A stretch of DNA of 64,000 bases from Caballeronia telluris (GTDB lineage Bacteria > Pseudomonadota > Gammaproteobacteria > Burkholderiales > Burkholderiaceae). Where the stretch lies: the NCBI RefSeq assembly GCF_001544495.1, contig NZ_FCNZ02000010.1, forward strand, positions 1 through 64,000, in the 5' to 3' direction. A program made the translations under genes and the position numbers. Of this stretch, positions 43,228 through 53,024 are shown one piece after another. A model generated the notes under the pieces. It was not told the DNA's origin. It did not search any database and saw nothing but the letters and a program-made list of their open reading frames with translations. Within the stretch, counting starts at the first letter, position 1, and each line of letters begins with the position of its first letter.

Positions 43228-44613
43228 ATGAGTCGCCTGGTTGTCGTATCCAATCGCGTTGCCTCGCCCACCGAAACCAAGGGTTCGGCGGGCGGGCTTG
43301 CCGTCGGCGTGTTCGGCGCGCTGAAGGACAGCGGGGGCGTCTGGTTCGGCTGGAGCGGCGACGTGGTAAGCGAGAGCGTGGCGAACTCCGGACCGACGCT
43401 CGTTCAGGACGGCGCCGTGACCTTCGCGACGGTCGGCCTGCCGAAGAAGGACTACGACCAGTATTACCGCGGCTTTTCCAACGCGACGCTCTGGCCGGTC
43501 TTCCACTATCGCAACGACCTGGCGGTGTACGACCGCGAGGAATATGCGGGCTATCGGCGTGTGAATTCGTGGCTCGCGCACAAGGCGATCAAGCTCTTGC
43601 AACCCGACGACATCGTCTGGGTCCACGACTATCATCTGATTCCGTTCGGCGAAGCGCTGCGTTCCGAAGGTGTGACGAATCGAATGGGATTCTTCCTGCA
43701 CATTCCGTTTCCGTCGCCGCAAATTCTGCTGAACATCCCGCCGCATGCGGAACTCGTGAAGTCGCTGTGCTGCTATGACGTCGTCGGATTCCAGACGGAA
43801 GGCGACCGCGTCGCGTTTCACGACTACATCGTGCGCCACGCGCACGGCACGGCCACGCCGGACGGGCAGGTCGAGGCGTTCGGGCGCAAGCTCAAGACGG
43901 GCGTCTACCGTATCGGCGTGTTCCCGGACGAAATCGCCGAGCAGGCGCGTCGCGGCGAGGCGCGGCAAGATGTGATGGACCTCAAGCAGAGTCTCGAAGG
44001 CCGCAAGCTCATCATGAGCGTCGACCGGCTCGATTATTCGAAGGGTCTCGTCGAACGTTTTCGCGCGTTCGAGCAGTTCCTGGAGAAGTCGCCGGAGTGG
44101 CGCGGCAACGTGACGCTCGTGCAGATCGCGCCGCCGACGCGCTCGGACGTCGACACTTACCAACAGATCCGCCAGAACCTGGAATACGAAGCGGGGCGCA
44201 TCAACGGCCGCTATTCAGGCCTCGACTACACGCCGATTCGCTATCTCAACCAGCGATACGACCGCTGGAAACTGATGTCGCTGTTCCGGGAATCGCAGAT
44301 CGGGCTCGTCACGCCGTTGCGCGACGGCATGAATCTCGTCGCGAAGGAGTACGTCGCCGCGCAGAATCCCGACGATCCCGGCGTGCTCGTGCTGTCGCAG
44401 TTCGCCGGCGCCGCCGACGAAATGACGGGTGCGCTGATGGTCAATCCGCACGACATCGTCGGGATGAGCGATGCGATCGGGCGCGCGCTCTCGATGCCGC
44501 TCGCCGAGCGCCAGGAGCGCTACAAGACCAACATGGTCGCGTTGCGCGAAAACGATCTGGGCGTGTGGCGCGACAATTTCCTGGCCGATTTGCGCGGCGT
44601 ACCCAGGAAATAG
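43228..44613 (+). CDS. otsA: Trehalose-6-phosphate synthase
   Basis: OtsA joins UDP-glucose and glucose-6-phosphate to give trehalose-6-phosphate, an osmo- and desiccation protectant precursor. The 461-residue GT20 protein has LVVVSNRV near 4-11, the SAGGLAVGV loop near 22-30, WVHDYHLIPFGEALR, the phosphate-binding RLDYSKGLVERF near 269-280 and LRDGMNLVAKEY..AQ near the C-terminus. CAAGGAGAA precedes the ATG. The matching phosphatase gene otsB is not in this window. Confidence 0.95.
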   Translation: MSRLVVVSNRVASPTETKGSAGGLAVGVFGALKDSGGVWFGWSGDVVSESVANSGPTLVQDGAVTFATVGLPKKDYDQYYRGFSNATLWPVFHYRNDLAVYDREEYAGYRRVNSWLAHKAIKLLQPDDIVWVHDYHLIPFGEALRSEGVTNRMGFFLHIPFPSPQILLNIPPHAELVKSLCCYDVVGFQTEGDRVAFHDYIVRHAHGTATPDGQVEAFGRKLKTGVYRIGVFPDEIAEQARRGEARQDVMDLKQSLEGRKLIMSVDRLDYSKGLVERFRAFEQFLEKSPEWRGNVTLVQIAPPTRSDVDTYQQIRQNLEYEAGRINGRYSGLDYTPIRYLNQRYDRWKLMSLFRESQIGLVTPLRDGMNLVAKEYVAAQNPDDPGVLVLSQFAGAADEMTGALMVNPHDIVGMSDAIGRALSMPLAERQERYKTNMVALRENDLGVWRDNFLADLRGVPRK

Positions 44614-44903
44614 GGCGCTTCCGGTCTTTCCCTGCGAGTGTTTCCTGAATGTAACAGGGCAATGGAAATGAAAGAGTCGGCCGTATTCCGCCAACTCGCG
44701 TCGATAATGTTTCTTGTGCGCGATGGCGCCGCGTAGCGCCAGTTAGGGCAAACCTCGTTGCCCGGCGTATCGCGCGACTGTCATACTCGTGCGCCCGGAC
44801 GGCCGCGCGCCGAGCCGGTGCGACGGCGCGTTCGTGAAGACACATTTCAGACGCGAACGAGCGCCCGACATCACGAGAAGTGAAGACCCGTGGAGACGAA
44901 TCG

Positions 44904-45971
44904 ATGAGAATTGCCCAGATTGCCCCTCTGACCGAGTCGGTTCCGCCGAAGCTGTATGGCGGCACCGAGCGCGTCGTGTCCTATATCACCGAGGCGCTCG
45001 TCGAACTCGGCCACGACGTGACGCTGTTCGCAACCGGCGATTCGCAGACGAAAGCGACCCTCGAAGCCGTCTGGCCGCGCGCGCTGCGCCTCGACCCGGC
45101 CATCCGAGACCGGATCGCCCCGCACATGCTGCTGATGGAGATGGTCCGTCGCCGCGCCGACGAATTCGACGTGCTCCATTTCCACATGGACTATTACTCG
45201 TTTTCGCTCTTCAAGCGGCAGGACACGCCGTTCGTCACGACGCTGCATGGCCGGCTCGATCTGCCGGAGCAGCAACCCGTCTTCGACACGTTCAACACGG
45301 CGCCGGTGATTTCGATTTCGGATTCACAGCGTCATCCGCTGCCGCAGGCGAAGTGGCTGACGACCGTCTATCACGGCCTGCCGGAGAAGCTTTACGAGCC
45401 GCAGCCCGTCGAGCAAAAGTACCTCGCGTTTCTCGGGCGCATCTCGCCGGAAAAGCGGGTGGACACCGCGATCCGCATCGCGGGTCGCTGCGGGATGCAG
45501 ATCAAGATCGCGGCCAAGGTCGATTCCGCCGATCACGAGTACTTCGAGCGCGAAATTGCGCCGCTGCTCGAACTGCCTTACGTGGAATTCGTCGGCGAGA
45601 TCAACGACAGCCAGAAGGCCGATTTCCTCTCGGGCGCGCATGCGCTCCTCTTTCCGATCGACTGGCCGGAGCCGTTCGGCCTCGTGATGATCGAGTCGAT
45701 GGCGTGCGGCACGCCGGTGATCGCGTTCAATCGCGGTGCGGTGCCCGAAGTGATCGACGAGGGCGTGTCGGGCTTCATCGTCGAGGACGAGATCGGTGCG
45801 GTGGCTGCGGTGAACCGCCTGCATACGCTCTCGCGCGCACGCGTGCGGCAGCGCTTCGAGGAGCGCTTCACGTCGCACCGGATGGCGCAGCAGTACGTCG
45901 ATGCCTACCAGGCCGTCATGCGGGCGCAAAAGCGCGCGCGCTTCAAGCTGATCGACCGCGCGACGACCTGA
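44904..45971 (+). CDS. Group 4 glycosyltransferase (GT-B)
   Basis: The 355-residue protein opens MRIAQIAPLTESVPPKLYGG, has the acceptor-side EFDVLHFHMDYYSF segment, TTLHGRLDL near 110-118, the donor-binding FLGRISPEKRVDTAIRIA near 170-187 and the E-x7-E motif in PEPFGLVMIESMACGTPVIAF near 261-281. Acceptor and product are not evident. It stands alone downstream of otsA, separated by about 290 bases of non-coding DNA in which I see no clear terminator. A longer start at 44880 is possible. Confidence 0.9.
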   Translation: MRIAQIAPLTESVPPKLYGGTERVVSYITEALVELGHDVTLFATGDSQTKATLEAVWPRALRLDPAIRDRIAPHMLLMEMVRRRADEFDVLHFHMDYYSFSLFKRQDTPFVTTLHGRLDLPEQQPVFDTFNTAPVISISDSQRHPLPQAKWLTTVYHGLPEKLYEPQPVEQKYLAFLGRISPEKRVDTAIRIAGRCGMQIKIAAKVDSADHEYFEREIAPLLELPYVEFVGEINDSQKADFLSGAHALLFPIDWPEPFGLVMIESMACGTPVIAFNRGAVPEVIDEGVSGFIVEDEIGAVAAVNRLHTLSRARVRQRFEERFTSHRMAQQYVDAYQAVMRAQKRARFKLIDRATT

Positions 45972-46000
45972 GCCTCGGGCGAGCGTCCCGGTAAAAGACA

Positions 46001-46046
46001 AAACCGCCGCGCGGCACGACCCGGAAGTCGTACCGCGCGGCGGTTT
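46001..46046. terminator. Strong bidirectional terminator
   Basis: A 20-bp stem with one mismatch (AAACCGCCGCGCGGCACGAC against its partner at 46027-46046) encloses CCGGAA. A runs lie on the left and T-rich sequence on the right, so it works for both convergent genes. Confidence 0.9.
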
Positions 46047-46091
46047 TGCTTTGCCCCGCGCCCTATGCCGGCCGAAGCCGGCACGCGTGCG

Positions 46092-46685
46092 TCAGATCTT
46101 CAGCTTCGAGACCTTCGTGCCGGCGAGCGAAACGTCGGCCATCAGGCCGGCATTCGTCAGGATGAACGCTTGGACGGGTGCGGTGGCAGTGGTCGTGTCG
46201 ACTGTGCCGTTCGCGCCCATCTTCACGAGCGCGACCGATGCGTCGACGCCGGCAGCCCAGCCGTCGGAGTTGCGGAATTTGTCGAGCGCGTCCTGCGTCA
46301 TGAACAGGAAAATCAGCGACTTCGATTGCGCGCCGGCCTGCAGGCCGACCGATGCCGAGGTCGTGCTGTAGTAGCCGACCGTGCCGCCGCCGACACGCAG
46401 CGCGCCCTTGCCGTATTGCGCGCCGATCACGAAGCCCGCCTGAATGACCGACGGGAACACCAGCACGCCGCGCGACTTTCCGACGAGCTCGCGCGAACCG
46501 CGCACGGTTGCATACAGACGCTGCATGGTCGCGTCGACGTCGGCGTCGATGGAGCGCCGTTCATCCGAATCACCGGCGGTCTTTTGCTCGCCCTTGTTCG
46601 AGGTCGTCGTGCAGCCGGCAAGCGCGAGGCCTCCCAGAGCGAGCGCAGCAGTCGACTTGAGCATGAAGTTTCGTCTTTGCATCAT
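46092..46685 (-). CDS. SYLF (YSC84)-domain lipoprotein
   Basis: The 197-residue protein has a lipoprotein signal peptide with lipobox LALAGC near 20-25. The mature part is the SYLF domain: an SRGVLVFPSVIQAGFVIGAQYGKGALRV segment near 71-98, YYSTTSASVGLQAGAQSKSLIFLFMT near 105-130, and a final VQAFILTNAGLMADVSLAG. This family binds lipids and is common in Burkholderia; the exact role is unknown. Two ATGs in tandem follow GGAGAA. It converges with the glycosyltransferase gene. Confidence 0.9.
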   Translation of the reverse strand: MMQRRNFMLKSTAALALGGLALAGCTTTSNKGEQKTAGDSDERRSIDADVDATMQRLYATVRGSRELVGKSRGVLVFPSVIQAGFVIGAQYGKGALRVGGGTVGYYSTTSASVGLQAGAQSKSLIFLFMTQDALDKFRNSDGWAAGVDASVALVKMGANGTVDTTTATAPVQAFILTNAGLMADVSLAGTKVSKLKI

Positions 46686-47103
46686 TTTTCTCCATCGTGG
46701 TCTTGGGAAACCCCATTTAAGCGGGAGGGTGCAGCATGCGAAGTTATAGCACAGCAACCTGCGCACAACGTTTCGTGAGAATCGCGCCAAGCCTTGTCCC
46801 GCTTGGGTCGGCTGATCCTGCACGGAGTCAGGCGGTAATTTTGACTTCCGAGCTTACTCCGTTTTACAACGCTTTTGCGCGGTTTTAAACGGGCATTTGC
46901 ACTGAGTTTTACGCGCCGCGCGTAACTCTCTTTGCGCTCCCCGCCACTGTCCGGCGGCGGCAAAGCGGTCAAAACTACCCGCGCCATTGGTATGAGGATC
47001 GACGCGAGGATCACGGAAATCGCCCTGCCATGTTGCGCGGATGCTGCATTCTGCTGACGGCGGGAAGTGCACAGCAATGAGCGTGCCAGGACGGCAACGC
47101 CTT
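46686..47103. other. Intergenic region, no gene seen
   Basis: About 420 bases between two minus-strand genes. It must hold the promoter of the SYLF gene. Open frames in it lack ribosome sites and family features. The stretch near 46850-46910 is locally A+T-richer. I see no repeat or stable hairpin. Confidence 0.5.
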
Positions 47104-47574
47104 TTAGGGTTGCGTCGTCGACTCGACTTCCGGGCGGCTCGCGTGCGCCTGCCGCGAAGGGCGGCGCAGGACCCGCCGGATCGCGCCGATCACGACGCCC
47201 AAGCCGAACAGGAACGCCGCCGGCACCACCCAGTAGCCGACGAACGCGTGCCACAGATACCCGGCGAGGATGCTCTTGCGATGCGCGTATTCGTCGATGG
47301 CGTCCTGATGCTTCGCCGCGTTGGCGGCGAGCACGTCGGCCGAACAGCCGGCGGCGCGGGCTTCGTCGGGCATGCCGTGACAGCGCGCGGGCGCGCCTTG
47401 AGTGCGCTGGACATCGGTGAACTGCCATGTGGACAGCGCGCGTTCGAGATCGACCTTGTTATAGGCCATCTCTTCGCGGATCTCGCTGACCGCGACGATC
47501 ATCACCGGGACCGCCCAGAAGACGATCACCAGCAGCCACCGCCGGAACCAGCGGTTCTTGTGTTTCCAGGCCAT
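47104..47574 (-). CDS. Small two-helix membrane protein of unknown function
   Basis: I do not recognise this 156-residue protein. It starts MAWKHKNRWFRRW with GGAGAC upstream and has transmembrane helices near 12-30 and 105-130 with a soluble loop of about 75 residues between them, which contains two cysteines (CHGMPDEARAAGC) that could form a disulfide if periplasmic. Positive residues at both ends favour a loop facing the periplasm. It is monocistronic as far as seen. Confidence 0.7.
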   Translation of the reverse strand: MAWKHKNRWFRRWLLVIVFWAVPVMIVAVSEIREEMAYNKVDLERALSTWQFTDVQRTQGAPARCHGMPDEARAAGCSADVLAANAAKHQDAIDEYAHRKSILAGYLWHAFVGYWVVPAAFLFGLGVVIGAIRRVLRRPSRQAHASRPEVESTTQP

Positions 47575-47772
47575 CCACTGTCTCCGTCCGATGCAATGCT
47601 GCAAGCCGGAAAAGCCGCGGCGGCCGATGGCGCGTTTCTCGTTCGAATGTGGGGGCCGCCTTCGCGCATCTTATGAGAAAAAGGCGGGCTCGCGTATCAC
47701 CTTTATAGGTGCGCTGCAATATGAGCGGGGCGAAATGCCGCGCGCGTCTCGCGGCGAAGATCGGCGGGAAGG

Positions 47773-47797
47773 GCGCCGGGCCGTTGCGGCCCGGCGC
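47773..47797 (-). terminator. Hairpin after psiF
   Basis: A 10-bp perfect stem (GCGCCGGGCC with GGCCCGGCGC) encloses a five-base loop 28 bases downstream of the psiF stop. It has no T run. Confidence 0.5.
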
Positions 47798-47824
47798 GAT
47801 GGCTTATCCGGCGAGCGTGCGCGT

Positions 47825-48142
47825 TCAGCCCTTCGTGCTCAGACAATCCTTCATGTACGTCTTACGTTCGTCGCCCTTCTTGCCGGTCGCCGACTTGTTG
47901 CACGCGCTCATCTTCTCCTGCTGCGTCATCGGGGTCGACGCCGCGGCGGGCGCGTCCGCCGAGAGGCAGCTTTTCATGAACGCCTTGCGCTCGTCGCCTT
48001 TCTTGTCGGTTGCCTGCTTGTTGCACTCGGTCATCTTCGACTGCTGGCTGTTCGCGGCAAACGCGCCGGGCGCGGCGAGCGCCATCCCGAGCACGGCCAC
48101 GGCGACGCTCGACTGGATGAATCGGTTGGATCGGATATTCAT
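47825..48142 (-). CDS. psiF: PsiF-repeat periplasmic protein
   Basis: The 105-residue protein has a signal peptide (about 1-29) and two PsiF repeats, each of the form Q..KM..CN..A..KKGDERK.(F/Y)M..CL, at about 33-60 and 73-101. In E. coli psiF is induced by phosphate starvation; biochemical function is unknown. The two cysteines per repeat probably form disulfides. No Pho box was identified in the 350 bases upstream. Confidence 0.9.
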   Translation of the reverse strand: MNIRSNRFIQSSVAVAVLGMALAAPGAFAANSQQSKMTECNKQATDKKGDERKAFMKSCLSADAPAAASTPMTQQEKMSACNKSATGKKGDERKTYMKDCLSTKG

Positions 48143-48493
48143 GTGACGCTCCCTTGAGTTGGTTTTCGACTGGATGGCTTCTTGCAGGACGGCGAGGCGA
48201 CGACATCGAAGCGCCGCCTGCAGACTGGCGTTCGCCAGCGCATTATGGCAAACCGAATATCGCGATTGTGCGACGTCAGGGGAAATCGGGACGCGGCCGC
48301 GGGAGCGTTGTCCTCGACCCGGTTCGCACAAACTTTGCACCGGCTGTAAGCTGCACGGGCGCGCGTCCCGTGCATCCAGCGGATTCGCCTTACAGTGGCG
48401 TCGGTATCGCCTGAAACGTCGTTCGCGGACCGTCGCGCGCCTCGCGTTGCACGACCACAACAGCCATACGAAAACCGATCGAAGGAGTCGCTC
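48143..48493. other. Divergent intergenic region, no gene seen
   Basis: About 350 bases between psiF (minus) and a small gene (plus). It must contain promoters in both directions. I saw no clear -35/-10 pair, repeat or RNA element. Confidence 0.5.
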
Positions 48494-48775
48494 ATGTCCA
48501 CCCCGTTGTCCGATCACTACAAAGGCTTCGAAATCAAGGTGCAGGCGTTGCGGCGCGCGAAGGAACGCGACGAGCCCGACGACGGCCCGCGGCATTTCGA
48601 CATCGTCGTGACCATTTCGCGTAGTTCGAGCGGCGAGAGCGGCCGCGCGGAAATGTTCGGCGTGCCCGACCGGGAGCCGTTCGAAAGCCCGATCGACGCG
48701 ACGCGCGCCGGCATCGACTACGCGCGCGACATCATCGACAACAAGGTGGAAGGCCAGTCGGTCGCCGAACTGTAA
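48494..48775 (+). CDS. Small uncharacterised cytoplasmic protein
   Basis: The 93-residue protein starts MSTPLSDHYKGFEIKVQA with GAAGGAG upstream. It is rich in charged residues and has no signal or membrane segment. The sequence alternates strands (IKVQALR, FDIVVTIS) and ends with a helix (GIDYARDIIDNK). It resembles small conserved hypothetical proteins of Burkholderiaceae that I cannot assign to a function. It is monocistronic; the sugar transporter operon begins about 220 bases later. Confidence 0.7.
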   Translation: MSTPLSDHYKGFEIKVQALRRAKERDEPDDGPRHFDIVVTISRSSSGESGRAEMFGVPDREPFESPIDATRAGIDYARDIIDNKVEGQSVAEL

Positions 48776-48992
48776 GCGCGCGTTCAGGTCGGCCGCGACC
48801 ACGGGCGATGCCCGGTTGACCGGAGGCCCGCCGCAACCGAGAATCGACGGCGGGCGGCAGCGGGAACCGTGGAGAGACGTCATGCGTCCCATGCAAACGT
48901 CGGCTGCATGGCGTTCCGATCGCTGCATGCGGCAACCGCCTTTCGACGCTGCCCGAACCAGACAACGCACAACGATATAACTGGAGATACGC

Positions 48993-49955
48993 ATGAACCG
49001 AAACATCCGCCGGCGCGTCCTGTCGGCCGCCGTCGCGCTGGCCGTCTGTACCGTCCTGCCGCTGCCGTTTTCCTTCGCGCAGGCGCAAACGCCGGCGAAG
49101 CCGAAAGTCGCGCTCGTGATGAAGTCGCTCGCCAACGAGTTCTTCCTCACGATGGAAACCGGCGCGAAGGACTACCAGAAGCACAACGCCAGCCAGTTCG
49201 ACCTGATCACGAACGGCATCAAGGACGAAACCGATACCGCGAACCAGATCCGCATCGTCGAGCAGATGATCGTCTCGAAGGTCGACGCGCTCATCATCGC
49301 GCCGGCCGATTCGAAGGCGCTCGTGCCGGTCATCAAGAAGGCGGTCGATGCGGGCATCATCGTCGTCAACATCGACAACCGGCTCGATCCGGACGTGCTC
49401 AAGTCGAAGGACCTGAACGTGCCGTTCGTCGGCCCCGACAACCGCAAGGGCGCGAGGAAGGTCGGCGACTACCTCGCGAAGCGCCTGAAATCCGGCGACG
49501 ACGTCGCGATCATCGAAGGCGTCTCGACGACGACCAACGCGCAGCAGCGCACCGCCGGCTTCAAGGATGCGATGGAAGCGGGCGGCATGAAGGTCGTCGC
49601 GCTCCAGTCGGGCGACTGGGAAATCGACAAGGCCAACGCGGTCGCCGGCCAGATCCTCAACGCCAATCCGACCGTGAAGGCGCTGCTCTGCGGCAACGAC
49701 AACATGGCGCTCGGCGCGGTCTCGGCGATCCGCGCGGCGGGCAAGGCCGGCAAGGTGCAGGTGGTCGGCTACGACAACATCAACGCGATCAAGCCGATGT
49801 TGAAGGACGGCCGCGTGCTCGCCACCGCCGACCAGTACGCGGCGAAGCAGGCCGTGTTCGGCATCGACGTCGCGTTGAAGGCGATCGCGGGCCACAAGAA
49901 GCAGTCGGAGTTGTCGGGCGTGGTGGAAACGCCGGTCGAACTGGTCACGAAGTAA
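48993..49955 (+). CDS. rbsB: ABC sugar transporter, periplasmic binding protein (ribose type)
   Basis: The 320-residue protein has a signal peptide (about 1-31) and the type I periplasmic binding fold of the ribose/galactose class: PKVALVMKSLANEFFLTMETGAKDYQ, DALIIAPADSKALVP near 104-118, VVNIDNRLD, and the hinge and ligand segments CGNDNMALGAVSAIR near 230-244 and GYDNINAI. A ribosome site TGGAGA precedes the start. It heads an operon with an ATPase, a permease, a LacI regulator and a ribokinase, which makes ribose the likely substrate, though other pentoses or polyols are possible. Confidence 0.88.
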   Translation: MNRNIRRRVLSAAVALAVCTVLPLPFSFAQAQTPAKPKVALVMKSLANEFFLTMETGAKDYQKHNASQFDLITNGIKDETDTANQIRIVEQMIVSKVDALIIAPADSKALVPVIKKAVDAGIIVVNIDNRLDPDVLKSKDLNVPFVGPDNRKGARKVGDYLAKRLKSGDDVAIIEGVSTTTNAQQRTAGFKDAMEAGGMKVVALQSGDWEIDKANAVAGQILNANPTVKALLCGNDNMALGAVSAIRAAGKAGKVQVVGYDNINAIKPMLKDGRVLATADQYAAKQAVFGIDVALKAIAGHKKQSELSGVVETPVELVTK

Positions 49956-50171
49956 CGCTGCGCCCACGCGTGCGCCGTCGTTCGTGCTGGAAAGCCTAAA
50001 GTTCTCCCGGACGGCGCCGATAAGCCGGTGAAGCGCGTGACTCCCGGCATGCCGCGCGCCGTCCGCCGGTCGCACTGGAGAAACGAATGCGGGTGTCCGC
50101 GCGACAAACGCGGCGCCTGCGAATCGCGCGCCCCGGAAGAAGCGAGCGTCGCTTTTTCCACTAGGAACAGG

Positions 50172-51830
50172 ATGCCCAACCAAGCCCAACCTGCAACCGC
50201 CATCGACGGACCGGGAGCGCCGGGAGCGCCTGCCGTGCTCAGCGTCGCCGGGATCGGCAAGACCTATGTCGAGCCGGTCCTGTCGGACGTCTCGCTCGCG
50301 CTGCACGCCGGCGAAGTGCTCGCGCTGACGGGCGAGAACGGCGCGGGCAAGAGCACGCTGTCGAAGATCGTCGGCGGGCTCGTCACGCCGACGACCGGCA
50401 CGATGACGCTTGCCGGCACGCCTTACGCGCCCGCGAGCCGCAGCGGCGCCGAGGCGCTCGGCGTGCGCATGGTGATGCAGGAACTGAATCTGCTGCCGAC
50501 GCTGTCGGTCGCGGAGAACCTCTTTCTGAACCGGCTGCCGACGAAGGGTGGCCGGCTCGGCTGGATCGACCGCCGCACGCTCGCCGAGAACGCGCGCCAC
50601 GCGATGGCGCAGGTCGGGCTCGATGCGATCGATCCCGACACGCCGGTCGCCGCGCTCGGCATCGGCCATCAGCAGATGGTGGAGATCGCGCGCAACCTGA
50701 TCGGCGATTGCCGCGTGCTGATTCTCGACGAACCCACCGCGATGCTGACCGCGCGCGAAGTCGATCTGCTGTTCGAGCAGGTCGAGCGCCTGAAGGCGCG
50801 CGGCGTGGCGCTCGTCTTTATCTCGCACCGGCTGGACGAACTGAAGCGCGTCGCCGAGCGCGCGGCCGTGCTGCGCGACGGACGGCTCGTGCACGTCGGC
50901 GCCATGCACGAACTGTCGAGCGAGCGGATCGTCACGCTGATGGTCGGGCGCGACATCGGCGAGCGGATCGATCTCGGCGAACGGCGGATCGGCGAGGTGG
51001 CGCTGAAAGTGGAAGGCATGACGCGCGGGAATGTGGTGCGCGACGTGTCGTTCGAGGTTCGCGCAGGCGAGATTTTCGGCGTGAGCGGGCTGATCGGCGC
51101 GGGGCGCACGGAACTGATGCGCCTCATCTACGGCGCGGACGAAGCCGATGCGGGCGTCGTGAAGGTGGCGCACGAAGGGCCGCTCGAAGCCGTGCGGATC
51201 GCTTCACCCGCGGACGCCGTGAAGCACGGCATCGCGCTCATCACCGAGGACCGCAAGGGCGAGGGCCTCTTGCTGCCGCTGCCGATCGCCGCGAACATTT
51301 CGCTCGGCAACATCGGCGAGGTGGCGCGGCACGGCATCGTCGACGTGAAAAAAGAGGCCGCGCTCGCGCAGACGCAGATCGACGCGATGCGCATCCGCAG
51401 CTCGGGCCCGGCGCAGGCGGTGTCGGAGCTGTCGGGCGGCAATCAGCAGAAGGTGGTGATCGGCCGCTGGCTCGCGCGCGACTGCACGGTGCTGCTCTTC
51501 GACGAACCGACGCGCGGCATCGACGTCGGCGCGAAGTTCGACATCTACGCGCTGATGGGCGCGCTCGGGCGGCAGGGGCGCGCGCTCGTCGTGGTGTCGA
51601 GCGATCTGCGCGAACTGATGCTGATCTGCGACCGGATCGGCGTGATGTCGGCCGGGCGCATGACGGGCGTCTTCAGCCGCGAGACCTGGTCGCAGGATGC
51701 GCTGCTCGCCGCCGCGTTCGCGGGTTACGCGAATCGCGAGGCGATCATGCACGAGCCGCTCGAACCCGATGCGAAGGCCCCTGACATGCCGGGCGCGAGC
51801 GCGGCGGACAACAACACGTTGGAGCATTGA
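50172..51830 (+). CDS. rbsA: ABC sugar transporter, duplicated ATPase (ribose type)
   Basis: The 552-residue protein has two ABC domains as in RbsA/MglA. The first (about 16-250) has Walker A GENGAGKST near 55-63 and Walker B LILDEPTAML; the second (about 265-510) has the variant GLIGAGRTEL in place of Walker A, signature LSGGNQQKVVIGRWLA and VLLFDEPTRGIDVG. The second-site variation is normal for this family. The ATG at 50172 has AGGAACAGG upstream; earlier frame codons lack family similarity. The permease gene follows with no gap. Confidence 0.92.
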   Translation: MPNQAQPATAIDGPGAPGAPAVLSVAGIGKTYVEPVLSDVSLALHAGEVLALTGENGAGKSTLSKIVGGLVTPTTGTMTLAGTPYAPASRSGAEALGVRMVMQELNLLPTLSVAENLFLNRLPTKGGRLGWIDRRTLAENARHAMAQVGLDAIDPDTPVAALGIGHQQMVEIARNLIGDCRVLILDEPTAMLTAREVDLLFEQVERLKARGVALVFISHRLDELKRVAERAAVLRDGRLVHVGAMHELSSERIVTLMVGRDIGERIDLGERRIGEVALKVEGMTRGNVVRDVSFEVRAGEIFGVSGLIGAGRTELMRLIYGADEADAGVVKVAHEGPLEAVRIASPADAVKHGIALITEDRKGEGLLLPLPIAANISLGNIGEVARHGIVDVKKEAALAQTQIDAMRIRSSGPAQAVSELSGGNQQKVVIGRWLARDCTVLLFDEPTRGIDVGAKFDIYALMGALGRQGRALVVVSSDLRELMLICDRIGVMSAGRMTGVFSRETWSQDALLAAAFAGYANREAIMHEPLEPDAKAPDMPGASAADNNTLEH

Positions 51831-52832
51831 ATGACGAGCCAGCCGAGCGGAACCCCTGTGCCGGCCGAGCCGCCGAAGGCGGCGAAGGCGGTCGGCACGC
51901 GACTGGGTTTTTCGAACTATCTCGGCCTCGCGGGCGCGCTGATCGCGATGATCGCGCTGTTCTCGACGTTGAGTTCGCACTTTCTCACCTACGACACGTT
52001 CAGCACGATCGCGAACCAGATTCCCGATCTCGTCGTGATGTCGGTCGGCATGACCTTCGTGCTGATCATCGCGGGGATCGACCTGTCGGTGGGATCGGTG
52101 CTGGCGCTGGGCGCGTCGGTGGTGAGCGTGGCGGCGTTGCAATGGCACTGGCCGGCGTTTCCCGCCGCGCTGCTCGGGCTCGCCTCCGCCGCGCTGACCG
52201 GCACGGTGACGGGCATGGTGACGGTCGCGTGGCGGATTCCGTCGTTCATCGTGTCGCTCGGCGTGCTCGAAGCGGCGCGCGGACTCGCCTATCAGATGAC
52301 GAATTCGCGTACGGCCTACATCGGCGACGCGTTCGATTTCCTGTCGAATCCGATTGCTTTTGGAATTTCCCCTGCATTTTTGATCGCAGTTGCCGTAATG
52401 ATAGTGGCGCACCTCATACTCACCCGGACGGTGTTCGGGCGCTATCTGGTCGGAATCGGCACCAACGAGGAAGCCGTGCGGCTCGCGGGCGTCAATCCGC
52501 GGCCTTACAAGGTGATCGTGTTCGCGCTGATGGGCGCGCTTTCCGGCCTCGCGGCCCTGTTTCAGATTTCCCGGCTCGAAGCCGCCGATCCGAACGCGGG
52601 CGCGGGCCTCGAATTACAAGTGATCGCGGCGGTCGTGATCGGCGGAACCAGCCTGATGGGCGGCCGCGGCTCGGTGATCAGCACTTTTTTTGGCGTGTTG
52701 ATCATTTCGGTGCTGGCGGCGGGACTGGCGCAGATCGGCGCGAACGAGCCGACCAAGCGCATCATCACGGGTGCCGTGATCGTGGTGGCGGTCGTGCTCG
52801 ACACGTATCGCAGCAGGAAACGCCGTGCGTGA
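51831..52832 (+). CDS. rbsC: ABC sugar transporter, permease (ribose type)
   Basis: The 333-residue protein has eight to ten transmembrane helices and the BPD_transp_2 signature, with TFVLIIAGIDLSVGSVLALGA near 75-95, SFIVSLGVLEAARGLAYQ, the cytoplasmic loop GRYLVGIGTNEEAVRLAGVNPRPYK near 202-226 and a GGTSLMGGRGSVISTFFGVLII segment. Its ATG follows the rbsA stop directly. About 190 bases without a gene separate it from the regulator. Confidence 0.92.
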   Translation: MTSQPSGTPVPAEPPKAAKAVGTRLGFSNYLGLAGALIAMIALFSTLSSHFLTYDTFSTIANQIPDLVVMSVGMTFVLIIAGIDLSVGSVLALGASVVSVAALQWHWPAFPAALLGLASAALTGTVTGMVTVAWRIPSFIVSLGVLEAARGLAYQMTNSRTAYIGDAFDFLSNPIAFGISPAFLIAVAVMIVAHLILTRTVFGRYLVGIGTNEEAVRLAGVNPRPYKVIVFALMGALSGLAALFQISRLEAADPNAGAGLELQVIAAVVIGGTSLMGGRGSVISTFFGVLIISVLAAGLAQIGANEPTKRIITGAVIVVAVVLDTYRSRKRRA

Positions 52833-53024
52833 ACGCTGAACAGACCGGGCACGAGCCGGCAAGGCAAGATAGCAGGAAGCAACACGACAGAGCGGGTGAC
52901 CGGACGGGGAACATCGACCGTCAAGGCGGATCGATGAAAGCAAGCGCGCGAAAGGGTTGCGCGTGCCGGTAGCCCTCCATCAAAAAAAGCAGGAAGCAGG
53001 ACCAAAGCCGGAGAAGGACCAAGT

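Noticed and set aside
48890..48910. Inverted repeat CATGCA-N9-TGCATG before rbsB as RbsR operator
   Set aside because: LacI-type operators are usually contiguous palindromes with a central CG; the wide gap makes this unconvincing and no second copy was seen.
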